Assembly (NCBI GenBank): GCA_043228905.1
Contig: JBHGNT010000011.1
Coordinates: 6,076,001-6,140,000, forward strand
Source of the DNA: Azolla caroliniana
Taxonomy: Eukaryota > Polypodiophyta
Length of the DNA stretch: 64,000 nt
Reading direction: 5' to 3'
Shown here: positions 49,110 to 62,888 of the stretch, one piece after another
Layout of the letters: each line of letters opens with the position of its first letter
Position numbering within the stretch: the stretch's first letter is position 1
Translations under genes and position numbers: made by a program
The notes under the pieces: model-generated
What the model saw: only the letters and a program-made list of their open reading frames with translations
Database searches by the model: none
What the model was told of the DNA's origin: nothing

Positions 49110-52100
49110 TAGTCCCCCTCTTTTGCAATGTTAAGTTAGGGAAGTTAGTTCTGAGAGTATTTTCGCGTTCCCATGTGGCATCTTTTATTGATTTATCCAT
49201 CCATTTTATTTTAAATTCTCGGATTTCTTTAGTACGTAATTTCTTTGTTTTAACATCGAGAATTCTTTTTGGTACATGTGGTTTAGAAGATAATTCTTCA
49301 GAAGTAACCAGAGTTTCAATTGTAGTTGTATTGTCGCCAGAACCTAGAAGTTCTTTTAGACGACTCACATGAAAAACTGGATGAATTTCAACACCATATG
49401 GAAGAGCGAGACGATAGGTTGATGACCCAATCCGTTTGAGGACTGTAAAAGGTCCACAAAACCATGGGGCTAACTTAGCGCACTTATCCTTAGACAATGT
49501 CTTAGAATTGTGAGGTACACGTAAAAATACCTTCTATCGAGGGTTGAATACACGAGGTTGCCTATGATGTTTGGTATTAAAACGTGCTCTATCTTGAGCT
49601 GTTTTTATATTATCTCGTGCAATATACAACGTATCTTGCATATCCCGAAGAAAGTTTTGCGTACTTCGCAACTCATCATGATGTATATTAACATCAATCG
49701 AGGCTCGTGGTTGAAAACCATACATCAACATAAAAGGACTATATCTCGTCGATGTATGCTTGGAGGTGTTATAAGCAAACTCCAAAATTGGGAGATAACG
49801 TTCCCATTTTGTTAGTTTTGTATCAACGTATGCTCGAAGCATGTCCTCAATAATTTGATTTACTCATTCTGTCTGTCCATCGAATTGAGGATGATCCGTG
49901 GAGCTCATGCTCAATGTAGTTTCTAACTTCTTAAAGACTTGCGTCTAGAAGTCACTAGTAAACTTTGGATCTTGATCACTCATGATATCCATCGGTAACC
50001 CATAAAAACGAAAAAACTCATCAACGAATTGGTAACCCAATTCAGGAGTTGTTACCGTGGTTTTAGTAGCAATAAATCTGGCCATTTTAGTTAGTCTATC
50101 AACCACAACCCAAATGGCATCATGGCCTTTTTGGGTGCGAGGAAGGCTAACAATAAAATCCATGGATATACTTTCCCACTTATTATTGGGAATGTCCAAG
50201 GGATGTAAAAGTCCTGTGGCTTTAAGTCGCTCGACTTTGTTAACTTGACATTGGTGACATTTAGTCACATAGCTATGTATGTCAAGGCGCATCGTAGGCC
50301 AATAGAATTGAGTGGAGATGAGAATGAGTGTACGAAGTATTCCAGGGTGCCCCGTAGAGGGTGCATCATGGCATTCAAAAAGAATTCTCTTTTTGACCTC
50401 AGGCAAATCTGGAACACAAACCTTCCCATTACGGTAGAGCAGACCGTTAGCAATGTGGAAGTATTCCTTCGAGGATGTGGTGGTGTCTGTTCCAGACTCA
50501 ACTCTTGTCTCTAGTATTTCGCAAAATAATTGTCATCGGGATACTTTTCTTGAAGGTGATCATAAAGATCTGATGTTATTTCAGTGAAGCTAAGCATGTT
50601 AACTTCACGGATGTGACTTAGTGCATTAGTGACAATGTTCATGGAACCTTTACGATATCGTATGGAAAAATCAAAGTCTTGGATGAGATTAGCCCATCGT
50701 GCCTTATTACCTTTTAGGTCTTGTTGGTCACAAAAATATTTCAAGGACTCGTGGTCCGTAGTTACCACAAAACGATTTCCATAATGATAATGGCACCATG
50801 TTTTGAGCGCATGTATAACTGCAATAAACTCCTTTTCTTGAACCGTATACCGACATTGAGCAGAATCAAGCTTCTTACTCTCAAATGCTATTGGTTTACC
50901 ATCTTGATATAAGACAACACCTATAGCATAATCGCTTGCATCGGTTTCAACCTCAAAAGGTTTTGAAGGATGAGGTAAAAGGAGCGAAGGAGCCTTACAC
51001 ACTAGGTCCTTGAGTTCTTTAAAGGCGAGGTCTAGTGTAGCATTCCACACAATAGGTTTTGTAGAATTATGCATTTGACCTTTTAGAATATCAGTAAACG
51101 GCGTCGTCAATTGGGAGTAATTACGAAGGGATTTTCGCGAAAACCCGACAAAACCAAGGAATGATCGAACTTCTCGAATATTTCGAAGAGTGGGCCAAAG
51201 CTTGATTTTCTCAATGCGAGAAGGATCAATTTCAAATCCTCGTTCGGTTATGAGATGTCCAAGATAAGTAATTGATTTCTTGAAGAACTCAAATTTTGAG
51301 ATCTTCGCATAAAACTGTTTGTCACGCAATGTTTGTAAAACAAAGTGGACATGTTTAGCATGTTCTTATAATGTACGAATATAAACTAAACTATCATCCT
51401 AGAAAATAACGACACATTTTCCAAGTTGTTCTCGGAAAATGTCATTCATTTCTTGTTGAAATGTACCCGGAGCATTGGTCAAACCAAAAGACATAACCAA
51501 AAACTCATAATGGTCATAGCGCGTATGAAATGCCGTTTTAGGAACATTGTCCTCACTTATATGAATTTGATGGTAGCCAGTACGGAGATCAAGTTTCGTA
51601 AAATACCAAGCTCCCTGGAGACGGTCAATTAGATCGTCAGCCCGGGGCAATGGATACGAATTCTTGATCGTCACTTTATTCAAGTGTCAGTAATTAATAC
51701 ACATACGCCATGTGCCCTCCTTCTTTTTAACCAAGAGAACTGGTGCACCCCATGGAGATTTACTATAACGTATATAAACCATTCGTAAATAGTCCTTGAA
51801 TTTCTTAGATACCTCATCCTCTTCGGATCGACTTAAACGATAAGGAGGTATAATTATTGGTGTAACGCTAGGTACAATATCTATACGATGGTTTATATTA
51901 TATTTAGGAGGTAACACATCTGGTAGTTCGCTCAGAAAAATATCACGAAAATCATTTAAGATTTCATCAAGTTGTTGTTGTTCAAAATATGTTAATTGAA
52001 CCGAGACATTATCGATATTGTAAACGTGAATGTCCGGATCAAGTACACAATAAACTAGAGTAGAACAAGACAACTCGGATATTGATGGAGAGGAAACAAT

Positions 52101-52505
52101 CGAGAGGGATTGTTTTTTTACACATTGAATAAAATGAGTACAATCGTTCAGTACAAAAGTTATTGAATGATGAACCCAATCAATAGATAAAGAAGAGTTT
52201 TTATTATAGAACCAGGGATAACCCAATATTACATCAGTGGTACAAAGATTGATTACATGGAAGTCTACTTCCTCTATATAAGTATCAATAGAAATTCCTA
52301 ATGAATGAATCGCCCTATTGATGTATTGTACTCTTCCATTAGGCAAGTGCACCCTATAGGTGTGATCACTTACAGTGGGTTGGATTCCCCATATCTGAAC
52401 CAAACGATCATTCACAAAGTTGTGTGAGCTTCCTAAATCAAACAAAAATTGTACGGGAGATCCATTGATATACTTGTTTGCACGTAGTAAATCATTAGGA
52501 CCCAA
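49096..52505 (-). pseudogene. GYP-F protease-RT-RNase H-integrase-chromodomain
   Basis: Segments on the - strand: protease with LFDLGSSHNFV (DLG in place of DSG) and the RT start 52505-51687; RT palm 51683-51399, whose catalytic motif reads VIF-stop-DD, so the Leu/Val codon before DD is TAG; RT thumb and RNase H 51329-50511 (TDASDYAIG, TDHESLKYF); integrase finger and core 50406-49945 (MDFIVSLP, DQDPKF), a stop after FDGQTE, then 49842-49534 and 49497-49096. The C-terminus (PKRILDVKTKKLRTKE..FKIKWMD..ATWE) is a chromodomain, which in this lineage is thought to target integration to chromatin marks. Several stops make it inactive. Confidence 0.92.
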
Positions 52506-52610
52506 TACATAGTGAGGGAAAGAACATTGAAAATTACTTAAATGATGTGTATAGACCTAAAGGACATTAAGAATCTGACCTTTATGGTCTGTAGTTTTAG
52601 CTTTGCTGTC

Positions 52611-52703
52611 GCGCTCGCTACAAGAGTTGAACCACCACGAAACAGAGTCTCGACGTAGTCAAAAGATGATGAAATGAGGGTGGCTAGGCCTCTTATTTAT
52701 AAC
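52611..52703 (-). repeat. Internal LTR fragment in GYP-F
   Basis: About 93 bases (gcgctcgctacaagagttga to ttatttataacg) repeat the middle of the GYP-F LTR, inside the element where gag should be. From here to the primer site (52704-53171) there is only AT-rich non-coding DNA with repeated gacctc(a/g)t(a/g)cgca motifs. Gag was probably replaced by unequal recombination or template switching with a related LTR. Confidence 0.8.
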
Positions 52704-53185
52704 GATATTTTAAAAGAAACATATATGTCAAGTGTCCTTATTTCCCCCTCATTTACCACAAACTTTGTTGGTACGTAAACGCATATCATTTACATACAAA
52801 TCAAGGTAATGACCTCATACGCAAGCGTAACATATGTTTGTGAATGTAATACATAATTGAGGTATTAACCTCGTACGCATACGACACTAATCACATATTA
52901 AATATATGTCAAATGAGGTATTGACCTCGTGCACATATGTAAATGTTTTATATAACCAATTAATTACCACTACAACATCATTGAATTAATGAATCTTTTT
53001 TACATATAACCATATACATGATTAGAAGGGAGAAGAAAAAATAGAAAAAAAAACAAGAAAGATTACCGAAGTTCCTTTGTTGATCGTTGTCTGGATCAAG
53101 GTCAACCGCACATCAATCGATCACCATCAATCAAGAAGACAAAAGAAAACAAGAGAAACATTAGAACATGAGCTCTGATACCAAC

Positions 53186-53645
53186 TATTAGAGATATGAT
53201 CTAATGTAAGCGTATGATAAGGAGAAAAGAATGACAGATAGATAGATAGAAAGGAGAGAGAGAAAGAAGGGTGCCGATCCACCCGATCACCCCTGAGCGA
53301 AGGGATGGTGACGAACTTGAGCCTCGATCAGCGTCCCATACCACCGTCGTGGCGTCGAGTCGTACATGGTGTTGGCGCACTCGCTACAAGAGTTGAACCA
53401 CCACGAAACAGAGTCTCAACGTAGTGAAAAGATGATGAAATGAGGGTAGCTAGGCCTCTTATTTATTGCGATACCCAAGGCCCCCAAGCAAGTTCACACT
53501 TGGCGTAATGGGTTGTCTCAATCCCGAGGATTAAAAGTAATCCACCCCTTCTTTACACTCTCGTTTAACCCTCACACTTATCCACGTGCATAGAATACTA
53601 CGGTAAATTCCCACCATGGGATATTATATGGTCATGCCCGTAACA
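53186..53645 (-). repeat. GYP-F 5' LTR
   Basis: 460 bp, TGTTACGGGC..CTCTAATA on the - strand, followed by the primer site TGGTATCAGAGC (53183-53172) after two bases. Confidence 0.92.
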
Positions 53646-53650
53646 ACAAT

Positions 53651-55771
53651 GCTAGAAACTTTAGGATTCATGTAAAACACAACTACTTCATATTGGACCT
53701 ACATGAACAATTCCATCTTAATGTGGATTTTGGAAGTGTATGGAACCAGAAATAACAATTTCACTTTATCTACATCTAGTTATGTATGTATGTATGTACG
53801 TGAACCAATTTCAATATGTTTGGACTAGGAACCTATGAGAATTCATCATAGTACACATGACAATTTTGTATTTTTTGTCACCTTTGTTGTGTCTAGAGTA
53901 TAAACTCAATAACATATGTTGGCAACATCACAATGTAGATAAAAAGAAATATAGTATAGGCAAAACTATCCAATAGGATGACCCAATATTTTCGTTTAGG
54001 GAAATTTCTGAGTGGCCTATGACAATATAGATAAATTAGTTATGTCATTTCTAGAAGTGTTTGCCTTGATTATATTGCTCACCCAAATACCTATAAGCAA
54101 ATAATAAAAACATTTCACTATAAGTGGCAAGGTTCACCCACACTCATGGATCTCGAATAAGTAGATATATAGCTAATATAATAGATCAATAGTCATGTAG
54201 GCCAACAATGAGATTGCATAAACAAGAAAAAACCACACTCATGGATCTCGAATAAGTAGATATATAGCTAATATAATAGATAAATAGTCATGTAGGTCAA
54301 CAATGAGATTGCATAAACAAGAAAAAACTTGTATGGGCATGTACCCTATGACACCAAAATTTCCAAGGTTTAATTTTGAAACTATCTTTCTTTTTGTTTT
54401 CAAAAAAGAGAAGTTGTATGTATATTTTACATCACTCTTTATAGCGCCAATAAATTTTAAATGCATATATTCCTCAAAGGTTGTCACTTTCCTAATGCTT
54501 TTTCACATGCAATCATAGGACTCCAATGTTCAAAGCCGAAGGAAACCTTACACACACACACACACACACACACATAGTTAGCAAGTCGTCAAGTTCTTAT
54601 TCAAGTATGTTTAACTTGATGTAAAATTGTGAAGCTTCAGAGCAACTTTCTCTTGCCTTGCTAGCAAAACTACCTTTAGTTTGTTCTAGTCATAACCTCC
54701 TTCACTGAATTCTTGTTGGACTTTGCATCCGAAGATAGATAAGAAAATCAATAAGTGAAGATGTCACTATGTCGGTTTTATTTGTTTGAGAATATGCACT
54801 TCTTACAAAATAATTGATCTAAACCGCCAACGCGAAAAGTGCAAATAAACATTCCGCCATTGTTATAACCTTATAGATAGTTGTACATTGCAATTAAATT
54901 TTCAATTTGTTTATAAATATTCCACATGTGAAGACACCACATTTTCAGCTCATCTCATAAGTGCAATGTTACCAAAAGCTCACAATGTTGGATGCTTTAT
55001 CTATAATTTATGAAGACAAAATTCAAATCAAGGACCTTAGGTCCACTTGTACAACCATGTGTAAACTAGAGGAAGAATCAAAGTTCAACCCAACCATTCA
55101 ATATATAACTATATTCATGGGTTCTTAGCTACTCATATATAGGCTAACTTTATGAGGTGCTAGCTCTCCACAATACAACTGGCTTGGCTATATATTGACA
55201 CCTTGTAGAAAACATGCCCTTCTCCTCGTTACATGGTCTAATGTCATACCTAATGGCCATATTTGTTACACTACATATATTTTATAAAAAGAGCTACAAA
55301 ATAATCATTCCAAAAACCGAGAAACGTTATGTATATGTTAATGAGCTCATTAACATATGTTAATTTGTTTTACCCCCTAAAAAAAGTAAATTAAAGCGGT
55401 CATTAACATGTTTGTGATTGTGTTCTATGAGCTCATTAACATATGTTAATTTGTTTTACCCCCTAAAAAAGTAAATTAAAGCGGTCATTAACACGTTTGT
55501 GATTGTGTTCTATGAGCTCATTAACACTATAAAAAAGAGTTAAAATCAAAATAAGAAGCCAATAAACACTCATTTCATTCTGTTGAGGCAAGATAATATA
55601 TTCTTGTGTTGAATCTCCAGTATAATCCTCTGAGGCTTGGCATTATACGAATGCTAGCACAAATTACTTCTACAAATACCAATATTAATTTCATTACCAT
55701 CACTTGACCAACGAAAATTAACAATTAAGGAATCATATCAACAATTCTCAACTTTCTCAAAATATGAAAGT

Positions 55772-55803
<32 letters not shown>

Positions 55804-56144
55804 GAAAAGTAAATTGAAATATTGGTGCATTCACATAAGGCCACTCACATGGAGATGATGGAACACACCCAACCGTAGATTATCATCCCCATGCATTTAG
55901 AGCAAGATGAGAAATCACTCTCCATACGACCCATATTCATCATTTTGAAATTCAAAATGAAACATGGTAAGTTCTAAGTAGAGAAAACCAAATCTTTTCC
56001 ACTTTTCCTCGATCAAAAGCAAAGTATAATGTGAAGTACTCATAACACTACTATGTGAAGGAGCACCTCACACTACAATTTAAGTATTCACACCAATCCC
56101 ACACCATCACATACCTAACACGTCAACCTTGCACAACATCATTA
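53651..56144. other. AT-rich non-coding DNA with two local duplications
   Basis: No gene recognised. A 95-bp tandem duplication (cactcatggatctcg unit) occupies about 54139-54330. A roughly 91-bp unit (atgagctcattaac..) is repeated 2.3 times at about 55342-55525. (CA)n tracts lie at 54549-54574 and 55772-55802. A tatg(t)n run is near 53788-53800. Confidence 0.6.
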
Positions 56145-56507
56145 TGTTGGACACTCCCACCCATGCTTCTTCGTCACATTGTAAAAAGCCGTAAATTCAT
56201 ATAAGTATAAATATGACTTAGGGCAATCACTTAAGGTTGTTATTGTTGTTGTAACTGTTGTAAAGTGAGAGCGACAGAGAGGGAGAGAGATATACAAAGA
56301 GAGGTCGTTGCCTACAAGTCTATGATTGTACCCCTTTCTTCATAGTGACAGTTTGGAGTCTGTGGACTCCCGTGCTTTTTCCCATTTAGGTTTTTCCACG
56401 TAAACATATTGTGTTCACTCTTTAGTTCCCATTTCTGTGTTCTCCATTCTCATAGAAGTGTTCAAGACTCGGTTGTGGCTGAGCAATATTCCACGTTTTT
56501 CTTAACA
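56145..56507 (+). repeat. CopB-2 5' LTR (363 bp)
   Basis: TGTTGGACAC..TTCTTAACA, then att and the primer site TGGTATCAGAGCC (56511-56523). TATA-like tataaatatg near 56206. No 3' partner, because the element is cut at 58277. Confidence 0.88.
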
Positions 56508-56536
56508 ATTTGGTATCAGAGCCAACAACACAGGGA

Positions 56537-58277
56537 ATGGAAAAATCGTTCGGCGGCCTGTTCAAGCTCACCGGCTCCAACTACTCAGTGTGGAAGTCGA
56601 AGATGAGATGTTGGTGGTTAAAGATCTTTGGTTGCCGGTTCAGTTTGGGGACAAAAGACCAGATAAGATCGACGCCACAATGTGGGAGGTGATGCACATG
56701 AAGACGACGGCCTACATCCGGTGCTTCATCAACATGAGCCTGTACAACAACTTTAATGAAGAGAGCAAGGCTCATGAACTCTGGGAGAAGATCGGCATCA
56801 TGTTCCAGAACAAGAATGTCGTTAATCAGGTTTCGGTATTTCGGAAGCTAGTGAGGCTTCAGTACCACGACGGCTCCAGTATGGTGGAGCACATGAATGC
56901 CTTCCAAGGGCTAATACACCATGCAACCTCGTTGGAAGTACCTCTCGCCGATGAGGTACTCGCATTGCTCCTGCTCGGTTCCCTCCCAGACAACTGGGAG
57001 ACGTTAGTTGTCACGCTGGGAAACGTCGGGACGGAAGGAAAACAGTTGTCCCTAGCAAGGGTAAAATCAAGCTTGCTAGAAGAAGACGTGCACCAGAAGT
57101 CTGGAACCGATCCAAAGGGCTTCGTCACAGAAGATGACCACAACCGAGGAAGAGGCCGGTATCGGAGTCCCCAAAACCAGGACAAGTCGGGGACGAGGTC
57201 GAACTCAAGAGGTAGGTCACATGCGGGAAGCCGGGACACTTCCAGAAGAACTATCGGCATTTCCGGAAGGAGGAAGAAACCGGCACTACTGATTCGAAGA
57301 AGAGTTTGAATCGGAGAGGGCCGGATCAGAAAGGCACATCGGCGGTCACGACAAGTGAAGAAGAAGTGATGCTCATTACCGAAGAGGATGAGTTAAACCT
57401 TGTCGGTGATGAGACAACATGGGTTGTCGATTCCAAAGTGTCCTTCCACCTGACACCGGATCAGAAATGCTTCTCATCCTACACAACCGGTGATCCCGGT
57501 TGTGTCCGGATGGGGAATCAAGGCACATGACGAATTATCAGCATAGGAGATGTGTTGTTGGCGACATCAACCGGATGCAAATTGCTGCTGAAGGATGTCT
57601 GACACGTTCCGGAGGTTCGACTAAACCTGATATCAGCCGGTCGGCTAGATGATGAAGGCTACACGGGTAGCATCTGGAACGGTGTTATGAAGTTCAGCAA
57701 GGGAAGCTTGATAGTGGCTCGAGTCCGGAAGATCAACTCACTATACTTGATGAATGCCCAGATATGCCGGGAAGAAGTGAACGTAGCATCTGACACTGCC
57801 AGTGAGTTGTGGCACAAAAGACTGTGTCACATGAGTGAGAAGGGGATGAAGAGGCTTGCCAAAGACAACCTCATTCCGGTGAAGGACGTGCAACTTGAGA
57901 AGTGCACCGATTGCTTGGCCAGCAAGCAAAACTGCACCTCCTTCCGGTAAAGACCACCAATGAGACGGAATGCACCACTAGAGCTGGTACATATCGATGT
58001 GTGTCAAGTGGACACGAAGTCACATGCCGGATCGCAGTACTTCGTGATGTTCATAGATGACCATAGCTGGAAGTTGTGGTTCTCACCATTGAAGACGAAG
58101 GATCAAGTGCTATCTGTCTTCAAGGAGCTCCATGCAAGAGCGGAAAGAGAAACTGATCGGAAGTTGAAGGCAGTTCGAGCAGATAACGGAGGAGAATACT
58201 GGGGGTAGTTCGAGGAGTACTGCCGATCGAAGGGAATCCAGCTCGAGTTTACTGTGCCGAAGACGGTAGAACTAAAC
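56537..58277 (+). pseudogene. CopB-2 gag to integrase, truncated
   Basis: ATG at 56537 (MEKSFGGLFKLTGSNY..). An indel near 56605 shifts the frame; gag continues to 57309. The zinc knuckle is degenerate. Protease reads VVDSKVSFH (about 57427), so the DSG motif is DSK. GAG-pre-integrase lies at 57687-57950 and integrase at 57960-58208 (LVHIDVCQVD, RADNGGEY) with a TAG after EYWG. At 58277/58278 it meets CopB-3 in the opposite orientation. RT and RNase H are absent. Confidence 0.88.
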
Positions 58278-61200
58278 GTATCTGGTTGGGTACACACCAT
58301 TGCATACATTAAGCTCCCGACGGCAGAGGCATATGGTATCTTCATCATATCCGCCTTCACTGCCTTCATCTTCAGGCTTTGCTTACCGGATAACCTGCAG
58401 TTTGCCAAGAGTACTGATCCGACCGGTTTTGCATCTGACATGTTGAATAGCTGAAGCACCTTTGTCACATACTTCTCTTGTGACAGCCACAATTGCTTCG
58501 TTGACCAGTCCCGGATGATATGCATCCCCAGTATCTGTCCTGCTGGACCCAAGTCTTTCATTGAGAAGGTCCGTCTAGTTCAGGGCCTTCTTCAGCATCC
58601 GTATCTTGACTTGGTCTTTTCTGATGATCAACATGTCATCCACATACAGGAGGAGTATCAGGAAGTCTCCATCTTCAAACTTCTTCACAAATACGCAGTG
58701 ATTGGCCTGCGTCTTGTGGTACCCTTGATCGGTCATGAAGGAGTTGAACATTCGGTACCATTGTTGGGGAGCCTGCTTCAAACCATAGAGGCTCTTCTTC
58801 AATCGGCAAACTAGGTGCTCATTCCCTATCTTCACAAATCCCTTAGGTTGCTGCATGTAGATCTCCTCTTCGAGGTCGCCATGGAGGAACGCCATCTTCA
58901 CGTAACTGCTCTACCTCGAGGTCCATGCTTGCCACTATACTCAACACCGTCCGGATGGAAATCATCTTTACTACCAGGGCAAATATCTCGTCGAAGTCCA
59001 CACCCTTCTTCTGCTGGAACCCCTTCACCACGATCCTAGCTTTGTATCTCGAGGGGTTGTCGGCATCTCCCGGTTTCAACTTGTACACCCACTTGTTTTG
59101 GAGTGCCCTCTTTCCTTTTGGCAACTCCACCAATTCATACTTGTGGTTCTCATGCAAGGAATCCATCTCGTCCTACATGGCACTCAACCACTTGTGGCTG
59201 TGGGTGTCCTCCTTTGCTTCTTCGAAGCTTTCCGGCTCCCCCTCATCGGTCAGCAACACGCGTTCTACATCCGGAAATCTCCAGGGGGCACTTCTTTCCC
59301 GGAGAGGATATCTCCGTCCTTGGCTTTCGGCAACCAACTCCTCTATTTGTTCTTCATCTTAACCCGATTTGGGGTCTTGGCCGGTTCCAGTTTCTTCTTC
59401 TTCTTCTGCCGTAACCGGCCGGTTCTTCTAGTGTTAACCGACTCTTTGCCGGATGGGTTTGCATCTCATCAAACCGGTCCTTTCCGGTCGATTTGGAGTT
59501 CATTATCTTCTTCTCTGACTCCCATTCGGCACGGGTCTTGTTCTCCATGAAGATAATATCTCGACTCCGGAATACTTTCTTGTCAACCGGGTCCCACACT
59601 CGGTAGCCGAACTCATCATCGCCGTATCCGAGGAAATATGCATGGCCAGGTCTTTGGATACAACTTTCCTCTCCGGTCTTTAGCCACATGCACGTACGTG
59701 AGACACCCAAACACCTTCAGATGCCGGTAGGATACTTCCTTACTGGTCCACACTCTCTGCGGCGTGTCTCCATCCAAGGGTACTGAGGGTGACCTGTTTA
59801 TCACATATGCCATTGTCGACAGCGCCTCAGCCCAAAACATCTTGGGTAACTTTGCATGTGCCAACATACTCCGGACCCTCTCCATTATGGTTCAGTTCAT
59901 CCTCTCGGCCAGCTCGTTTAGTTCCGGCATCTTCGGCACAGTAAATTCGAGCCGGATTCCCTTCGAGCCGCAGTACTCCTCAAACTGCCCCCAGTATTCT
60001 CCTCCGTTATCTGCTCAAAGTGCCTTCCGCTTCCGACCGATTTCTCTTTCCACTCTTGCATGGAGCTCCTTGAAGACGGATAACACCTGGTCCTTCGTCT
60101 TCAACGGTGAGATCCACAACTTCTAGATGTGGTCTTCTATGAACGTCACAAAGTACTGCGATCCGGCATGTGACTTCGTGTCCACTTGACACACATCGGT
60201 ATGCACCAGCTCTAGTGGTGCAATACGTCTCATCGGTGGCCTTGATCGGAAGGAGGTCCAATTTTGCTTATCGGCCAGGCAGTCGGTTCACCTCTCAAGA
60301 TGCACGTCCTTTACCGGAATGAGGTTGTCATCAGCTAGCCTCCTCATCCCCTTCTTGCTCATGTGACACAGTCTCTTGTGCCACAACTCACTAGCAGTGT
60401 CGGATGCCACATTCACGACTTCCGGGCATAACCGAGCATTCAACAGGTATAGTGTGTTGACCTTCCTGGCCCGAGCCACTATCAGGCTCCCCTTGCTGAA
60501 CTTCATGACATCGTTCCGGATGCTACCCGTGTAGCCTTCATCGTCTAGCCGACCGGCTGATATTAGGTTTAGTCGAACCTCCAAAACGTGTTGGACATCC
60601 TTCGACAGCAGCTTGCATCCGGTTGGTGTTGTCAACCACACATCTCTTATGCCGACAATTCGGCATGTACCTTCATTCCCCATCCGGACACAACCGTGAT
60701 CACTGGTTGTGTAGGATGAGAAGCATTTCCAGTCTGGGGTCAGGTGGAACTACGCTCCGGAATCGACAACCCACGTTGTCTTGTCGCCAGCAAGGTTCAA
60801 CTCACTCTCCTCGGTGATGAGCATCAACTCCTCTTCACTTGCAGTGATTGTAGTCGTTCCCTTCTGGTCCAGCCCCCTCCGGTCTTTACCGTTCCGGTTC
60901 GGTGACCGCTTCGAATCGGTATTGTCGGTTTCCTTGTCTTTCCGAAAATGCCGACAATTCTTCTGGAAGTGCCCCGACTTGCCGCAATAGAAGCAAGTGG
61001 GCCTCCCCCTTGACTTTGACCATGTCCCAAACTTTTCCCGGTTCTGGGGACTCCGATTCCTTTGTCTTCCGCGTTTCGATTCGGTAAGGAGTGCTTTGGA
61101 GTCAGAGATTGTATCCTTGTCTTTCCGACACGCCTCCTCATCTAGCAAGCTCGACTTGACTCTTGCTAGGGACAATTGTTTTCCTTCCGGCCCAGCGTTG

Positions 61201-61719
61201 CCCAAAGTGACAACTAACGTCTCCCAACTGTCTGGGAGGGAACCGAGCAGGAGTAATGCTAGTACCTCATCGGCGAGAGGTACTTCCAACGATGTTGCCT
61301 GGTGAATCAGCCCCTAGAAGGCATTCATGTGCTCCGCCATGCTAGAGCCATCTTGGTACCGGAGCTGCACTAGCTTCTGGAATATCGAAACCCGATTAAC
61401 AACATTTTTGTTCTGGAACATAATGTCGATCTTCTCCCAGAGCTCATGAGCCTTACTCTCCTCATTAAAGTTGTTGTACAAGCTCATGTCGATGAAGCAC
61501 CATATGTACGCCGTTGTCTTCATCTGCATCACCTCCCATATCGTGGCATTGATCTTGTCCGGTCTCTTATCCCCAAACTGAACCAACAACCAAAGATCTT
61601 TAACCACGAGCATGTCCCTCATCTTCGACTTCCACAATGAGTAGTTGGAGCCGGTGAGCTTGAACATGCCTCCCAACGAATCTTCCATTTTTCTGTGTCG
61701 TTTCCCTGTGATGCCAAAT
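58278..61719 (-). pseudogene. CopB-3 gag-pol remnant, 3'-truncated
   Basis: On the - strand: gag from ATG at 61687 (MEDSLGGMFKLTG..) to about 60830, with a CCHC knuckle CFYCGKSGHFQKNC (about 60990); protease DSGA (about 60753); GAG-pre-integrase to 60288; integrase 60261-60007 and 59885-59354; RT 59166-58290 including YVDD (about 58640). It stops at CTQPD where CopB-2 begins in the other orientation. Frameshifts and stops throughout. Best-preserved CopB copy in the window for gag. The primer site has decayed to TGGCATCA (61716-61709). Confidence 0.9.
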
Positions 61720-62642
61720 TGACAGGAACTATGCGGAATAATCTTCGGCCACAACCGAGACTTAGATCACTTAATGATAATCAAACACATGTTGGGAACT
61801 CGACGTTCCTTATGTCCGACGCTCGGCCACAACCGAGATTCTTTTCATACACAGAAAAACAGGTAATGAAACGCGACACAAAAGGGGAGAAAGGGTACAC
61901 AGGAGGTTTACGTGGAAAACCCCAAAATAAGGGAAAAACCACGGCAGCCCACACAGGCTGCAAACTGTCACTATGTAGGAATATACAACAGTGAGTTCAC
62001 CAAGGCAACAACCTCGTGCACTCAGATCTTCGCCACAGGCGGCGGTTACAACAGAGGCAACGACCTCGTCTCTCTCTCTCTCACTCTGTACAGTTACGCG
62101 CTCTTCGTTATCTTCTTGCACCAACAAGGAAGAATCACAACAACAAAAAAAACGACGACAACAACTAAAAGTTTGCCCTAAGTCATATTTATACTAATAT
62201 GACTTTTCGGCTATTTACAAATGTAGCCTCGATGGGCTCTCAGAAACATATTTACAAATATGTCTCTTCCTCCGGTTCATACCGGGCCTGCACCATCCGT
62301 CTCTCCGTAGTCGGGTACTCCCCATCCGGTTCATACCGGATCTACACCATCCGGCTCTCCGCAGTCGGGTACTCCCCATCCGGTTCATACCGGGTCTACA
62401 CCATCCGGCTCTCCGCAGTCGGGTACTCCCCATCCGGTTCATACCGGGTCTACACCATTCGGCTCTCCGCAGTCGGGTACTCCCCATCCGGTTCATACCG
62501 GGTCTACACCATCCGGCTCTCCGCAGTCGGGTACTCCCCATCCGGTTCATAACGTTTCGGCCTCGGCCTGTCAGCCTCGGCCGAGTTTGTTCGTCGACAC
62601 TGTTCTTCTCCCTTCCCATCCGGATGGACCTGTCTCCCAACA
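61720..62642 (-). repeat. CopB-3 5' LTR (923 bp, enlarged by repeats)
   Basis: On the - strand it starts TGTTGGGAGAC at 62642 and ends ..GTTCCTGTCA at 61720. TATA-like tataaatatgac (about 62195). Much longer than the CopB-2 LTR (363 bp), owing to the 54-bp minisatellite at 62274-62550 and other insertions such as a second cggccacaaccgag block (61747 and 61829). Confidence 0.82.
62274..62550 (-). repeat. 54-bp minisatellite in CopB-3 LTR
   Basis: About five units of 54 bp (ccggttcataccgggtctac, accatccggctctccgcag, tcgggtactccccat). The period is a multiple of three, so both strands stay open and give 18-residue repeats (for example YTIRLSAVGYSPSGSYRV). It has the same CCGG-centred character as the arrays in the GYP-A and GYP-B LTRs. 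Confidence 0.92.
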
Positions 62643-62853
62643 ACACAGTAGAAATGGAGAAATGGAAGTAGGTACACAGATAGAAGAGAATGCACAGGAT
62701 GTTAACGTGGGAAACCCTAAAACGGGAAAAAACCACGAGAGTTCCCAAACTCCAACTATCACTATGTAGAGAGGAATACAACAAATGAACACAGAGGCCA
62801 TGACCTCTTGCTCTCAATCTTCGCCTAGTGGCGGTTACAATAGAGACACACAT

Positions 62854-62888
<35 letters not shown>

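Larger units (their letters stand above)
48651..53645 (-). mobile_element. GYP-F, chromovirus-type gypsy without gag (4995 bp)
   Basis: LTRs 48651-49109 and 53186-53645 and a perfect 5-bp target duplication acaat (48646-48650, 53646-53650). It has a Met-tRNA primer site (53183-53172) and a purine tract (aaaagagggggacta, 49124-49110). The interior holds protease to integrase plus chromodomain; gag is absent. Confidence 0.95.
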
